From Sarcophilus harrisii (lineage: Eukaryota; Chordata; Mammalia; Dasyuromorphia; Dasyuridae), in assembly GCF_902635505.1 (NCBI RefSeq), contig NC_045426.1, positions 331,814,374 to 331,878,373 of the forward strand: 64,000 nt of DNA. Direction: 5' to 3'. The position numbers and the translations under genes were made by a program. Positions 11,624 through 22,239 of this stretch are shown piece after piece. Under the pieces are notes generated by a model. That model ran no database searches and was not told where the DNA came from. It saw nothing but the letters and a program-made list of their open reading frames with translations. Numbering within the stretch: position 1 is the stretch's first letter; the number at the start of each line of letters is the position of its first letter.

Positions 11624-12580
11624 TTATTTGCTAAAAGCTTTCCTGCCCAACAGTTGTTTAACTGCTTCTTTTACATCCTTATTTCTGAGACTATAAATTA
11701 AAGGATTCATCATGGGAGTCATTACCCCATAGAACATGGAAATAAGTTTGTCTGTAGCTTGTAATTTATCTGAATTAGGCGATATTTTGGATTTGGGCTT
11801 CATATACATAAACAGAATGGTCCCATAGAATATAATGACCACAGTCAGATGGGCTGAGCAGGTAGAAAAAGCTTTACTTCTCCCTTCAGCTGAGTGAATC
11901 TTTAGGATGCTGGAGATGATTAAAGTGTAAGAGACAACAATCAGTAACAATGGGAGTAATATTAATACTGTAGTGGCTATTAACATGATAAATTCGTTAC
12001 CAGAAATGTCAGCACAGGCCAGTTTCATGACTGCCAGGATTTCACAACTGAAATGATTGATGACATTATTCTTACAGAAAGGCAACTGGACTACAAGAAT
12101 TGTTTGCACCAATGAGTTGACACCCCCTGCTACCCAGGAACCAGCTGCCATTTGCACATACACAATCTTGTTCATGATGATGGAATATCTCAAGGGGTTG
12201 CAAATGGCCACATAGCGGTCAAAGGCCATCATGGCCAGGAGTACACATTCTGTGGTCCCCATGGCCAAACCAAGGAACATCTGAACTACACACCCGGAAA
12301 AGGAAATGGTTTTTCTTTGAGATAAGAAGCTCACCAGTGTAGGAGGAATAGAGGTAGATGTGTAGCAGATGTCCAAGAAAGAGAGGTTACTGAGGAAGAA
12401 ATACATGGGAGTATGGAGGTGAGGGTCCAGGATGCTGATTACAATGAGGATGCCATTGCCTAGAAGAATGACCACATACATTACGAGGATCAGCACAAAG
12501 AAAATGATCTCAAGTTTGGGATAGCCAGAAAGTCCCTTTAGGAAGAATTCTGTCACAGTGGTTTCATTTATCTTTTCCAT
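11624..12580 (-). CDS. Olfactory receptor, OR13C-like (copy A)
   Basis: Uninterrupted single-exon gene of 318 codons starting with ATG at 12580, the normal OR length. Landmarks: N-glycosylation site NET (5-7); TM1 GN (41-42); [12 protein letters not shown] (56-67); the C97-C179 pair expected to form the conserved disulfide; [13 protein letters not shown] (118-130) at the end of TM3; [10 protein letters not shown] (236-245) before TM6; and NPLIYSLRN (292-300) in TM7. From family knowledge the wording matches the mammalian OR13C subfamily very closely. It is an odorant-binding GPCR of olfactory sensory neurons signalling through Golf. It differs from copy B (55525-56478) at 18 residues plus one missing residue, with four changes packed at 206-210 in TM5. 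A splice-acceptor-like CTACAG lies 5-6 bases upstream of the ATG. Functional by all visible signs; the exact orthologue is not assigned. Confidence 0.95.
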   Translation of the reverse strand: MEKINETTVTEFFLKGLSGYPKLEIIFFVLILVMYVVILLGNGILIVISILDPHLHTPMYFFLSNLSFLDICYTSTSIPPTLVSFLSQRKTISFSGCVVQMFLGLAMGTTECVLLAMMAFDRYVAICNPLRYSIIMNKIVYVQMAAGSWVAGGVNSLVQTILVVQLPFCKNNVINHFSCEILAVMKLACADISGNEFIMLIATTVLILLPLLLIVVSYTLIISSILKIHSAEGRSKAFSTCSAHLTVVIIFYGTILFMYMKPKSKISPNSDKLQATDKLISMFYGVMTPMMNPLIYSLRNKDVKEAVKQLLGRKAFSK

Positions 12581-12595
12581 TTTACCTGTAGAAAT
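12581..12595 (-). promoter_or_regulatory. Putative 3' splice acceptor of the OR A 5' UTR intron
   Basis: On the minus strand a pyrimidine stretch and CTACAG lie immediately before GTAAA and the ATG. OR genes usually have an untranslated first exon joined just upstream of the coding exon. The same motif is kept in copy B. This is inference from motif and position only. Confidence 0.45.
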
Positions 12596-12928
12596 TCAAA
12601 GAACACAGAACAAATGATTTTACATTCAAAGTCATCACTGCTCAGCCACATCAGTGTGTCATTTATCTACTTGGATAATCAGTGCTGAAGATGGAAAACT
12701 CATCACTAATTATATTTGAATTTCAGCATTGAACTGGACCTTGAACTTTTATCAGCCTCTATACATGGACCAAAAGTAAATCATTATAATGCAAATATTA
12801 TACTCAGAAGCATCTGTCCCAAATAATAACATTCTTCCCTGGCTTCTCTTTGATAATTTCATGGCTGGATTAGTCATAAGGAGAGGCAGAATTTTTGCAG
12901 ACAAAAGCATTGCACTTTCTCATTTATT

Positions 12929-13580
12929 ATTAACATCTTAGCTGTAAGAGTTGGAAGGAGTTGAAAAAAATATAGTCCAACACACTCATTTTATAGACGA
13001 GGAAACTGACACACATAGAAGCTAAATAATTACCAATTCCACTTTGTTTTGAATTATTTATCTTTTCAAGTTTCTTAATATATCAAATATTTATCATATT
13101 CACTAACTGGTCTACTATTATACTTGGACACTTGGAATCATGATTTTTTCCTGTGTACATATTCCCTCCACATATAGAGATTATAATCTCTCTATAAATT
13201 AGCAGTAGATAGTCCTCAGAACCTGATTATAGCCAAATACTTTATTATATTGGTAAAACTCAAAACTTAAATGGATCTGGGATCTCATTAATTTGGGTAC
13301 TACTTCTAATAGTGATGTTCTGAGATGGCAACTCATTCATTCTGATCTTGTGAGAACCTTGTCCCTATTCTCCTATAGCTTTACCCTACTAGTGTTTTCC
13401 AGCATGCTGAAAGTCCTCATTATTTTCTTTCAACATCTTGAGAATAACAGTGGACCACTAGGGATATGGATGCATCATCTCATACTTTCACCATAAAGCC
13501 ATCCAATCTTCTCTATTTTTCTCCTGATAAAATCTTCAGCTTAGTTTCCCTCAAAGAATATTCATACATCATTATTTATT
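12929..13580. other. Block A-only segment between two ATTTATT copies
   Basis: B goes directly from 'ctttctcatttatt' to 'agtcatttgctaat' (near 56850-56875), while A carries about 650 extra bases flanked by ATTTATT at both ends. The first part (about 12935-13040, 'tagtccaacacactcatttt') resembles a MIR-type SINE. No gene recognised. A deletion in B through the 7-bp microhomology is the simplest reading. Confidence 0.6.
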
Positions 13581-13930
13581 TAGCCATTTGCTAATTAACT
13601 AATTTAGATAGTTATTAATTTTTTGTGATCATAAATAATGTTGTTAGCTTTATTAAAATGACTTTAAAGTTATCCTGGTATTCATCATATAGTCTTGATA
13701 ATGGGATTACTGAATAAGGGGCAATATGATTCCAGCCATATTTTTTGTATATTCAACCAGAAGTATGAGGTAACACCTCAAAAAAAACCCCACCAAAAAT
13801 ACAAAACCCATTTGTATTTTTGTGATGATTAGTAAATTCAAATATGTTTTGAAATGATTGTTTATGATATTTATTTCCTCTTTTGTAGATTGTCTATAGA
13901 TTTTGTACACACTCTTGGACTAGTGTGACC
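13581..13930 (-). mobile_element. Old L1 ORF2 3'-region fragment
   Basis: Diverged but ordered resemblance to the antisense of the L1 ORF2 C-terminal and 3' region ('tagtctctataatgggattac'-like, 'gatgattagtaaattcaaatatg', 'cctcttttgtagattgtct'). The paralogue in block B is 56860-57270. Confidence 0.45.
13756..13882 (+). repeat. Left arm of a large inverted repeat
   Basis: 127-bp arm whose reverse complement recurs at 14396-14510. The two arms are identical except for a 12-bp indel near 'aaaccccaccaaaaa'. The arm homologue in block B exists only in the forward orientation (57110-57240). Spacer between the arms is about 513 bp. Confidence 0.93.
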
Positions 13931-14231
13931 TGACTTCTCATCAAATTTAGATGTTGTTTTATTTATTTGTGCTTCATCATATTTATTATTTAACTATTTG
14001 TTATATTTCCTCTAATTATTCCATGCATTATGCTTATTTTTAGAATAATTATATGTTTTTTGTTGGCACAAACTATATATATAGCTCCAATAAATTCTTT
14101 TTTAACATACAAATTTTATTTACCTTAATGCTGAAATAAATATATTCCATTTTCCTTATTTTTAAAAGTTCTTATATATACTAAGGTCTTATTTAATGAC
14201 TCAAATTAAATTGCTTATATCAATTTCTTAT

Positions 14232-14323
14232 ATAAATTGCTTGGGAAAGCTTGATAACTTTATAGAGAAAGAATCTAAATTTATTTTTCCCATATTGTTA
14301 TCAAGCTTTCCCAATCAATTTAT
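14232..14323. repeat. Short inverted repeat (27-bp arms)
   Basis: Arms at 14232-14258 and 14297-14323, centred on 'tgggaaagcttgataac' and its complement, pair at 26 of 27 positions across a 38-base loop. Block B keeps only the right arm (about 57605-57635); its left-arm site reads differently. Confidence 0.9.
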
Positions 14324-14395
14324 GATATGATGAATTCTTTCTGTGGTTTTAATTTTCCATATTTTACAAAAACACTTATATTTCTCATGAGAGGC

Positions 14396-14510
14396 AAGAG
14401 GAAATAAATATCATAAACAATCATTTCAAAACATATTTGAATTTACTAATCATCACAAAAATACAAATGGGTTTTGTATTTTTTTTGAGGTGTTACCTCA
14501 TACTTCTGGT
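14396..14510 (-). repeat. Right arm of the large inverted repeat
   Basis: Inverted copy of 13756-13882. It continues for about 62 more bases (to about 14572) as an inverted match to B 57048-57110, a piece missing from the left arm. Block B has unrelated sequence at the corresponding position (57704 onward), so this inverted copy is specific to A. Confidence 0.92.
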
Positions 14511-14572
14511 CAGATTGGCAAAGGTGTCAAAACACTGCTAGCAGGGATACTGAGAAAGTTACAAATTAATGG

Positions 14573-17500
14573 AATTTTAATTTTTGAAATTTTTTTGCAA
14601 ATAATTATAATACTATTTGACAATAATATTTTATTCTTGCTAGCAAGCTGTGTTTTTATATTCTACTGTTATCTATGCCATATAAAAAAATGAACACTTA
14701 AAAATGATATTTTATTCTCCATAACAATCAAATTATAGATACAATTACTAATTTCATTCTAACAATTTAATTTTGCTATTTTCCCTATTATAGACAATCC
14801 TAGGACAAATTGCTTTAATTTTGTGCCTCATTTCATCTGTGAATAGGAAGAACAATTGTAATATTGCATTCAAAGTATTCTTGCGAGATTCAAAAGAGAA
14901 AATACATGTTATACACATTGATATATATTAAAAATTGAAATGTATTATCGCTCACATCATATCATTAAATAATAGTGTTCAAAACAGAAAAAAGGGATGA
15001 TGGTTTTGGGAGGGGTTGTTTGTTTTTGTTTTTTGTTTTTGTTTTGCTTTTTAATGCAACAAGGAAAAGATATGGAATTTAGCAAATGCAGTTAGTATTT
15101 TTTTCCTGGCCACTAACTATTTGGATGATCATGGGGATCCCTTTAAGGATAATAGAGTTAAAAAAAAAAACTAAACTTTGCAAGTATTAAAATGCCATGT
15201 TAACTTTTCTGTTTTTAGTTGGAAGAGCTCTATCTTTTGAAACCATTCAGAAGGAAAGAGAAGATTTTTTTCCTTTGTAGTCTGGTGTGTTAGGTATTAT
15301 TTACCCTAGATAGGATTTAAAAGTAATATTAAGTTTCTTTTTTCAACATCATTGATGTTTCCTTTTTTGTTTGCTCATTCTTGAACTTGGATACTATATC
15401 ATGACTGCACAGTTATTAATGAATTCTATTTAATGAGCTCTGAAAAACAAATGTTATGAAGCTAGACAATGGAGCCTAGTGATGGATTGAATGACACCTC
15501 TTTTAACTGACATCTGAAATCTTTTTATTTCTCTAGAAAAGCATCCTTTACACTGGACACTCTTGGAGAGCAACATTTTGGGATGGGGTTTTTTAGACCT
15601 CTGTACCTCTGTGGAATCTTCCAACCAGAGCATACAAAAGGAATCACTGAATTGTAAATAGTTTAGAGCATAACAAGACCTTTTCTCTGGGTCAAGTGGT
15701 TCAAGAATGAAATTTGCTTTAAACACCTGAAAGAAACTCTGAGTTGCCTGGTATGTTCCTGCTCTATGTCTTTTACCTTCTTCATTATAATTCTATAAGA
15801 AGAGAATTATTAACACAGATTAAAATGAGAAGCCAATTTTTTTACATTATCTGTGGTACATGCCCTCTTTCTTCCTTCTATATAGCTAATTAATATTCAT
15901 TACTCAATTTCTGAGCATCATTCTTCTTGTTCTACTCCCCTGATGGCCCTTATATGCTGCTGAGTTTCCCACTTATGAAACTCTAATAGTTTATAATCAT
16001 GTTAAAGTAAGAGGCAATACAAGAGACACATTGACTCCATGATATAACAAGCACAGAAGGCAAAGGTTTCAGAGTAATGCGAATTTTTTTCCAAATATTC
16101 ATCTATCATGAATAGGACTACAATGTTCATCTAGGCATCAAATTAATTTAAATGATGGGATGATTTATGGAAAATTAAAACAAATGCTCAAAGTTACAAG
16201 ACATTACACAGCAGGATTTTCATACTCGTCCTCTAAGGCACAGGCAGTAACACAATGGCATAACTTTTTTCTTCCATGTAATGGGGGTTTAGGGAGAAGA
16301 GATGATGAGAGTAGATAGGAGAGATATTGGTATTCATCCCAATATTAGTGGATGTAGAATATGTTGAATTATTTTCTCTTCAATGTGCACCCTAACCATT
16401 ACCACCACCACCACCACTACTACTACTACAACTACTACTACTACCACCACCAAAACTACTACTACTATTTCTATTACTATTACACCACACAAAAAATTAC
16501 TGAGATAGAGTGAACAGAACTGAACATTTTCTAAGCACTAGAAATTCAGATGATAGAGAGATATATATTTTGATAGGACACAAATGCATACTTTCAGGAA
16601 ATCTAACAATAATAGGACTTCTGTACACACAGAACCATAGAGTCTGAGTAGGATAGGATCTAAACCTTCAACAACCCCCATCAACCCAACTAAATATCTG
16701 ATTGAAGACCTTCAGGAATAAGAGCTCTCTGTACTAAAGAAATACATTCCATTTTTAGAAGGCATTTTTTAGAAAGGATTTCCTTACATGGAGCCTAACT
16801 TCCTCTCTGCAACTAATTATTAACTCAATTCAGTAGTATTTACAGAGTATTTCTCTATTGCTCAAAACTGACTGATCAGTATGTGTATGATTTTCAATAC
16901 AATTTACCTCCTTTCAAAAGGTCATTCCTCTTCCTGGGATAGAGCAAACAGCAGATTTTTTTCCCCCTCTTATGTTCAGCTTTAACTTTTTTTTCAATCT
17001 GCTTTTGAAGATTCTTTAGCTGCTGGGTTCCCAAAGAAGTCAGTACTGAAAGAGAAATACATTAATCTAAGATATCATGAGTATTTACATCTTTCATAAA
17101 GCTGCTCTTAATACTAGTAAAAGATCATGTAGGTTCAGGACATTTTTATTCCTGAAAAAACTATAAAGTTAATATACTTAAATTTTAATTGTGTAGAAAT
17201 GGAGAAAGACAGAAGAAAAAACAGAATTGAATAATTTAATATTAAAGACAATTTCATTTGGCTGGCAACCCAGACAGAATCACTGACCCCACCATGGAGG
17301 CCCAAAGATATTTCAAAAGGAGAAACTATGGGCTCTAGAAGTCTCCTTAAATCCTTATTTTCTCTTTGGGATTTATTTTGTCCCTAAAGTAATTTAAATT
17401 GTGGATTGTAGAACTTCAAAACTTTTTAGTACTTTAGGAATAATGCCCTGAAGACCTAATTAGATAAAAAACACTTTCTGATTTCAAATGGAAAGATTAT

Positions 17501-17929
17501 CAAGGAGAAGTTTTTGTTCCAGATCCTTAATCCATCTCATGAAAATGATAATTTCTTCTGCATCTCTTTTAATACTTTGTCCAAACTATGCAGTTTACCC
17601 TCGCACAATTTATTGACCATGGAATAAAATAACAAGGAAGTCCCAACACTTGATTATTTACAGTAATGGAGTAGAACAATAATATGGATAATTCAAATCT
17701 ATTTTCATGCAAATCAAAGGTACTTTGAAGATTCATATCACATGCCCCCAAATGGCAAATATGGAAAAAAATAAAACAGAAAAAGTCAATACTGAAGAGG
17801 GAAGCCTGCCACAATGTTGGTAAGCCAATGAATTGTTCCAACAATTCTACAGAGCACTTTAAACTTATGTTATAGGGATAAAGCAAAAAGAGCCTAGAAC
17901 AGAGCTTTGAAGGACACACAGGATTGGAA
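14573..17929. other. Conserved upstream flank of OR A; no gene recognised
   Basis: Aligns along its length with 58340-61860. No coding region recognised. It contains the TAC/CCA-rich microsatellite at 16395-16483 and the segment (17230-17460) shared with the older copy near 5.4 kb. Promoter and untranslated exon(s) of OR A may lie here but cannot be located by eye. Confidence 0.5.
16395..16483. repeat. (CCA)n/(CTA)n microsatellite
   Basis: Interrupted triplet array of ACC, ACT and TTA units. The paralogous array in block B (60370-60420) is shorter, showing length change since the duplication. Confidence 0.9.
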
Positions 17930-18560
17930 ACATGACATGAATGAAGATCTAGCAAAACAAACTGAGGAGTAATTGAGTCTGTTGGAGGAGAGCCACGTTA
18001 GAGAAGTGTCACCAAAAAAACAGAAAGAGTACAATAGGAGATGTTTAACAGAATCAGATAGTATAGACTATTTAGGAAAAATGCTAATTAAGAAAAGCAA
18101 TTCGATTTGGCAGTAAGGAAATCACTGCTAACTTTGAAAAGAACAGTTCCAGTAAGAACTATAAACCCAGATCACAGAGGGTTTGAAAAAGATGAGAAAA
18201 AAATTGTGGTACTGAGTGTTTTTCAAAGAGTTTAAGGGAAACAGATATCTAGGACAAAATTACTGAGGATAGAAAGATAAAATGAGAACTTTTTAAGGAT
18301 AGGAGAAACATAGATATGCTTGTAGGAAATAGATAAAGAGCCAATATATAAGATGATCATGAGAAATAGAGGAAAATTAGGATGATAGTAAAACCAATTT
18401 GCTACAAAGTACTAAGAGAGAGTGTACCAAGGGTACCTGTAGATGAGATGATTTTGGCAAAGAGATCAAGTTCTTCATCAGAGAATAGAGTAAAAGTGAT
18501 TGTGAGGGAGGATGTCAAAGAAATGTGATGGGAGTTAAGGGGGAGAATAGAGTTTGTGCC
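17930..18560 (-). mobile_element. L2 LINE, reverse-transcriptase region, antisense
   Basis: Reads on the plus strand as the complement of L2 ORF2: ordered pieces include 'aggaaatcactgctaacttt', 'agagggtttgaaaaagatga', 'gaactttttaaggatagg' and 'atgcttgtaggaaatagat'. Copy in block B (61860-63150) is split by a solitary LTR. Confidence 0.65.
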
Positions 18561-18839
18561 AGTCAGCCTTAAAGTTTTTTGGTGAATCGAGATGTAAGAT
18601 TCTTGATTGAGGCTTGAAAAGAAATGAGAATATTCAAAATAACAATGATTAGTGGTATAATGACTCTGTTAAAAGGGAGTTGGATTGTCTTGCTTCCATG
18701 AAAGTCCTGTTGTAATTAAATTACATAAAAATTTAGTGGACCTGAACAGCCCACTTTCATGATTCCCTTTAGTTCCATTCAGTAGCATATGAGTAGGAAT
18801 GGAGGGAGCAAGTGATTGTTATAATCCAGGGTTTTCAAT

Positions 18840-19263
18840 AATTGTTCAATTGACCTCCATGTTTAAAATCTCTTCCCACTCCAATCATCTACCACAAAGC
18901 TTCCACAGTGACTTTCCTATTTTTTTACAAAACTCTTATAGATATCTCCCTTCTTTCCATTTTCCTGTTGTATGGACTGCTATTTCAATACACTTCAAAC
19001 TTGTCTCCCTGAATAAATTCTCTATGTACTCATCCATATTTCACTCATCAGTTCAATGATCCCTTAAATACTTCCAGGACTAAATATAAAGTATTTATAT
19101 TTAAGACTTTTCATGTCCTTACCAATTCTGTCTCTCTGATTTTCTCATATTTTACTCTCCTCTTATATATTAAAATCCAGGAATATTAACCTATTCAATC
19201 AACTCATACATAATAGTCCATATGTGCATTTGCACTGGCTGTCCCACATCCCTGGAATATATC
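18840..19263 (+). mobile_element. L2 LINE 3' region, cut by an endogenous retrovirus LTR
   Basis: 'aaatacttccaggactaaatataaag', 'cttttcatgtccttaccaa' and 'gcactggctgtcccacatcc' follow the L2 consensus order. The match stops at the LTR that begins at 19264, so the retrovirus inserted into this L2. Confidence 0.6.
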
Positions 19264-19651
19264 TGTAATGTCCGAGCTAGTTCCCTGGAAGTCTCAGGAT
19301 CAGCCAGAGTCAGGATAAGTAAAAGTCCTTGGTCTTTAGGGGGAGAAGTTAAAGAAGCAAGTAGACTGCCAGGAGTTTTGCCAAAAATCTCTTCTTGATT
19401 CTGGAGTCCAGAATCTCCACCTTTCTCCTCCTTGTCCTGCTGCCAAGTGAGTCTCTGGCCTCTGTCACCCCACCCTCTAATTCTTACCTATGATTATCTT
19501 AACCCCAAACATTGAACCAGCACCAATGGTGAGAAGGGCCATTTTTCCAAACCTATACTAATAGAGTCATTGTCATATCGAATAGGTAATTAGCCTGAAG
19601 TGCTTAGTTGTCTGAGTCGAGCACACCTTTTAAGAGTTTTAGCCCTTTACA
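19264..19651 (-). repeat. Retroviral 3' LTR
   Basis: Begins TGTAATGTCC and ends CCCTTTACA on the plus strand, giving the short TGTAA/TTACA inverted ends. A purine-rich polypurine-tract-like stretch lies just beyond 19651 on the internal side (pyrimidine-rich as printed on the plus strand). Confidence 0.7.
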
Positions 19652-19673
19652 TCTCCCATTTTCTTTTGTTTTA

Positions 19674-19893
19674 GAGCACAGGTGGTCACATCATTCCTGA
19701 CTTCTCAGGGAGGTGAGAACCCCAAAAAGGAGGTGATCACACCCTCCCTGACTTCTCAGGAAAGGGGGTGAAAACACCAAAAAGGAGGTAATTACGCTCC
19801 CCCTGACTTCTCAAGAAGGGAGATGAAAGCATTAAAAAGGAGATGATCACGCTCTCCCTGACTTCTCAGGAAAAGAGATGAAAAACACCAAAG
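19674..19893. repeat. 55-bp tandem repeat, four units
   Basis: Four imperfect copies of a unit containing 'ctccctgacttctcagg' and 'caccaaaaaggaggtgatca'. Lies between the LTR and the 57-bp repeat, inside the retroviral fragment. Confidence 0.9.
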
Positions 19894-20241
19894 GGAAGTT
19901 GGGAGTCAAGCCAGATATTGTCAGCAGGTTTCTGGGCTGAAGGGTCTTACTAGAAACAGGTATACACAAACCCATTAGCATGGGAGGTATTACACAAGCA
20001 CATAGCAATAAAGCACAGACTATTAGTGATGGCTTTCCACACAGCTAGTGCAGACTCAATGTGGTGTAACAAACATGAATTGTACCTGCAAGTAGTGATA
20101 TAACAAACAATATAAATCAACATGGTGTTTTAAAAGATTTTCAGGAGTGCTAGAAGGAGGGTATGTGAATAACAATCATGCATATGCATCCTTCAGCAGC
20201 CAAGAGATAGCCCAAAATCAATCTATTGTCCATTACTTCAT

Positions 20242-20515
20242 GTGTCAGGGAATCCAATGATCTCTGCAAGTTTTTGAAGTCCTGCACCAGTCTTTTTATG
20301 TGCTAGGGAATACAATGATTCCTGCAGATTTTGAAGTCTTATAGCAGTCTTATCATTTCGCAGGGAATCCAATGATTCTTCAGGGTTTTCAAGTCCTACA
20401 ACAATCTTATCATGTCTCAGAGAATCCAATGATTCCTGAGGGTTTTCAAGTCCTACAAATCTTATCATGTCTCAGGGGTTCCAATGATTCCTGAAGGTTT
20501 TGAAGTCCTGGATTA
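20242..20515 (-). repeat. 57-bp (19-codon) tandem repeat, about five units
   Basis: Five imperfect copies of a unit containing 'aatccaatgattcctg' and 'ggttttcaagtcctac'. The length is a multiple of three. It sits between the pol end and the LTR of the retroviral fragment, where env or an accessory region would be expected. Confidence 0.9.
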
Positions 20516-20995
20516 GTCTAATTAACAATTTTTGATGTCCATGAGTCAGTTGCCATAACTGCCATGCTCTTTCAGTGGTGGACACAGTCAGCAAGGGAAC
20601 TACCCGATGTTTCTTGGGTCTTCTTCGTTTCAAGAGTCTGCTCCGTAGCTCTCCAATGGACAAGGTGAATACAGCTCGTTGGCACCCATCTGATTCCTTC
20701 TCCACCTGTAGAGATACAAGCAAACCCTCTCCCCCACACTGTTATCTGGTCCCTTCCATTCACCACTTTCTGGGTCTCTCCACATCACCTGGCGATTATC
20801 TAAAGATAGTGGAGCCGCTTGCACTGGACACTGCCCTTCTGGTGGGTTATAAAACCTGTGTGCTGGAGCCAGTGCATCTTTGTCAAAAATCAAGAAGTTA
20901 ATAGTATAAAGGGCTAGAGTTAGAAGTTCTCTAGGGTTACCTGTGGCTCCCCTTTTCTTTTGTTTTTGGAGGAGAGTCTTAATTATTTTTAAAAG

Positions 20996-21010
20996 TTATT
21001 TAAAGATTTT
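20996..21010 (+). repeat. Target-site duplication of the twin-primed L1, left copy
   Basis: TTATTTAAAGATTTT, repeated exactly at 21901-21915. Confidence 0.85.
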
Positions 21011-21900
21011 TTTTTTTGGTTTCATGCTTTTTTTTTTATTTAATAGCCTTTTATTTACAGGATATATACATGGGTAACTTTACAGCATTAACAATTGCCA
21101 AACCTCTTGATCCAATTTTTCACCTCTTACCCCCCCACCCCTTCCCCTAGATGGCAGGATGACCAGTAGATGTTAAATATATTAAAATATAAATTAGATA
21201 CACAATAAGTATACATGCAACATGCAATGTTGGTGGAGTTGTGAACGAATCCAACCATTTTGGAGAGTAGTTTGGAACTATGCTCAAAAAGTTATCAAAC
21301 TGTGCATACCCTTTGATCCAGCAGTGTTACTACTGGGATTATATCCCAAAGAGATTATAAAGAAGGGAAAGGGACCTGTATGTGCACGAATGTTTGTGGC
21401 AGCCCTTTTTGTAGTGGCTAAAAACTGGAAACTGAATGGATGTCCATCAGTTGGAGAATGGCTGAATACATTGTGGTATATGAATATTATGGAATATTAC
21501 TGTTCTGTAAGAAATGACCAACAGGATGATTTCAGAAAGGCCTGGAGAGACTTACACGAACTGATGCTGAGTGAAATGAGCAGGACCAGGACATCATTAT
21601 ATACTTCAACAACAATACTATATGATGACCAGTTCTGATGGACCAGGCCATCCTCAGCAACGAAATCAACCAAATCATTTCCAATGGAGCAGTAATGAAC
21701 TGAACCAGCTATGCCCAGAAAAAGAACTCTGGGAGATGACTAAAAACCATTACATTGAATTCCCAATCCCTATATTTATGCACACCTGCATTTTTGATTT
21801 CCTTCACAAGCTAATTGTACAATATTTCAGAGTCTGATTCTTTTTGTACAGCAAAATAACGTTTTGGTCATGTACACTTATTGTGTATCTAATTTATATT
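21011..21900 (-). mobile_element. Young L1 with 5' inversion (twin-primed insertion)
   Basis: The 3' end (poly-A and 3' UTR) lies on the minus strand at 21011-21214. The adjoining part (about 21222-21900), covering the ORF2 C-terminus and the start of the 3' UTR, lies on the plus strand. The ORF2 tail (138 codons from 21222, stop at 21636-21638) differs from the intact L1 at 46128-52647 by about five residues, so both are young. A 15-bp target duplication (TTATTTAAAGATTTT) flanks it at 20996-21010 and 21901-21915. About 33 bases around 'ttagatacacaataag' occur in both the inverted and non-inverted parts. The poly-A carries an inner 'gcatgaaacc' between two A-runs. Confidence 0.93.
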
Positions 21901-21915
21901 TTATTTAAAGATTTT

Positions 21916-22215
21916 CAAATTAGTAGTGGGAAACAGAAACAACTTAAGTGTCCAAAGGTAGAGGATAAGATAAGAAAATGAAACTTTGTGTGAGAGAATA
22001 CAACACAACACAATTAATATAGACAAATATGAGTTTTGGAAGGAAACTTAGAAAGATCTTTATGAAATAATGCAAGGAGGAAAAAAACAGCAGAATGATT
22101 ACATTAAAAAATATTATGACAATGAATGGAAAAGTAAAAAATAATGAGGATGTTGAGGCAATGACTAAAACATTGTTAGGATATCTAATGGGTAGGAATT
22201 GATTAAAATATTCTA
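21916..22215 (+). mobile_element. Old L1 3'-end fragment
   Basis: 'gaaacttagaaagatctttatgaaataatgcaagg' (split by small changes) resembles the L1 ORF2 C-terminal coding sequence on the plus strand. It is the sequence into which, or next to which, the young L1 inserted. Confidence 0.5.
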
Positions 22216-22239
22216 AGAATAATTGATGTTAGTGTCCAG

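Larger units (their letters stand above)
3640..18640. repeat. Segmental duplication, block A (paralogue of 52648-63190)
   Basis: Collinear same-strand matches to block B include: 3640-3780 and 4160-4765 with 52650-53325; 8050-8590 with 53335-53860; 10370-12930 with 54210-56860; 13580-13930 with 56860-57260; and 14620-18640 with 58370-63190. Identity is roughly 85-90% by eye, higher around the OR gene. Each block carries one OR13C-like gene. Block A has segments missing from B (about 3782-4161, 4770-8040, 8595-10036 and 12929-13580), and B has insertions missing from A. Boundaries are approximate. Confidence 0.88.
19264..20930 (-). mobile_element. Class II (betaretrovirus/ERVK-like) endogenous retrovirus, 3' portion, broken
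   Basis: Fossil provirus fragment on the minus strand. Parts, from its 5' to 3' side: the end of pol, an integrase C-terminal region with the WRDPxSGEWKGPD and GRGxxCI motifs (about 20570-20895); a 57-bp tandem repeat (20242-20515); a spacer; a 55-bp tandem repeat (19674-19893); a purine-rich tract; and a 388-bp LTR with TG...CA ends (19264-19651). No gag, protease, most of pol or 5' LTR is visible. The element carries several breaks and is not whole. Only one LTR is present, so no LTR-LTR age can be given. It postdates the L2 at 18840-19263. Confidence 0.75.

Noticed and set aside
16395-16483. Triplet array as a possible coding homopolymer
   Set aside because: No open frame context; interrupted microsatellite with a shorter paralogue in block B.
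20575-20901. 108-codon plus-strand frame
   Set aside because: Antisense to the integrase-end remnant of the fossil retrovirus; not a separate gene.
21222-21638. 138-codon plus-strand frame that could pass for a new gene
   Set aside because: It is the inverted ORF2 tail of the twin-primed L1, nearly identical to the end of ORF2 at 46548.
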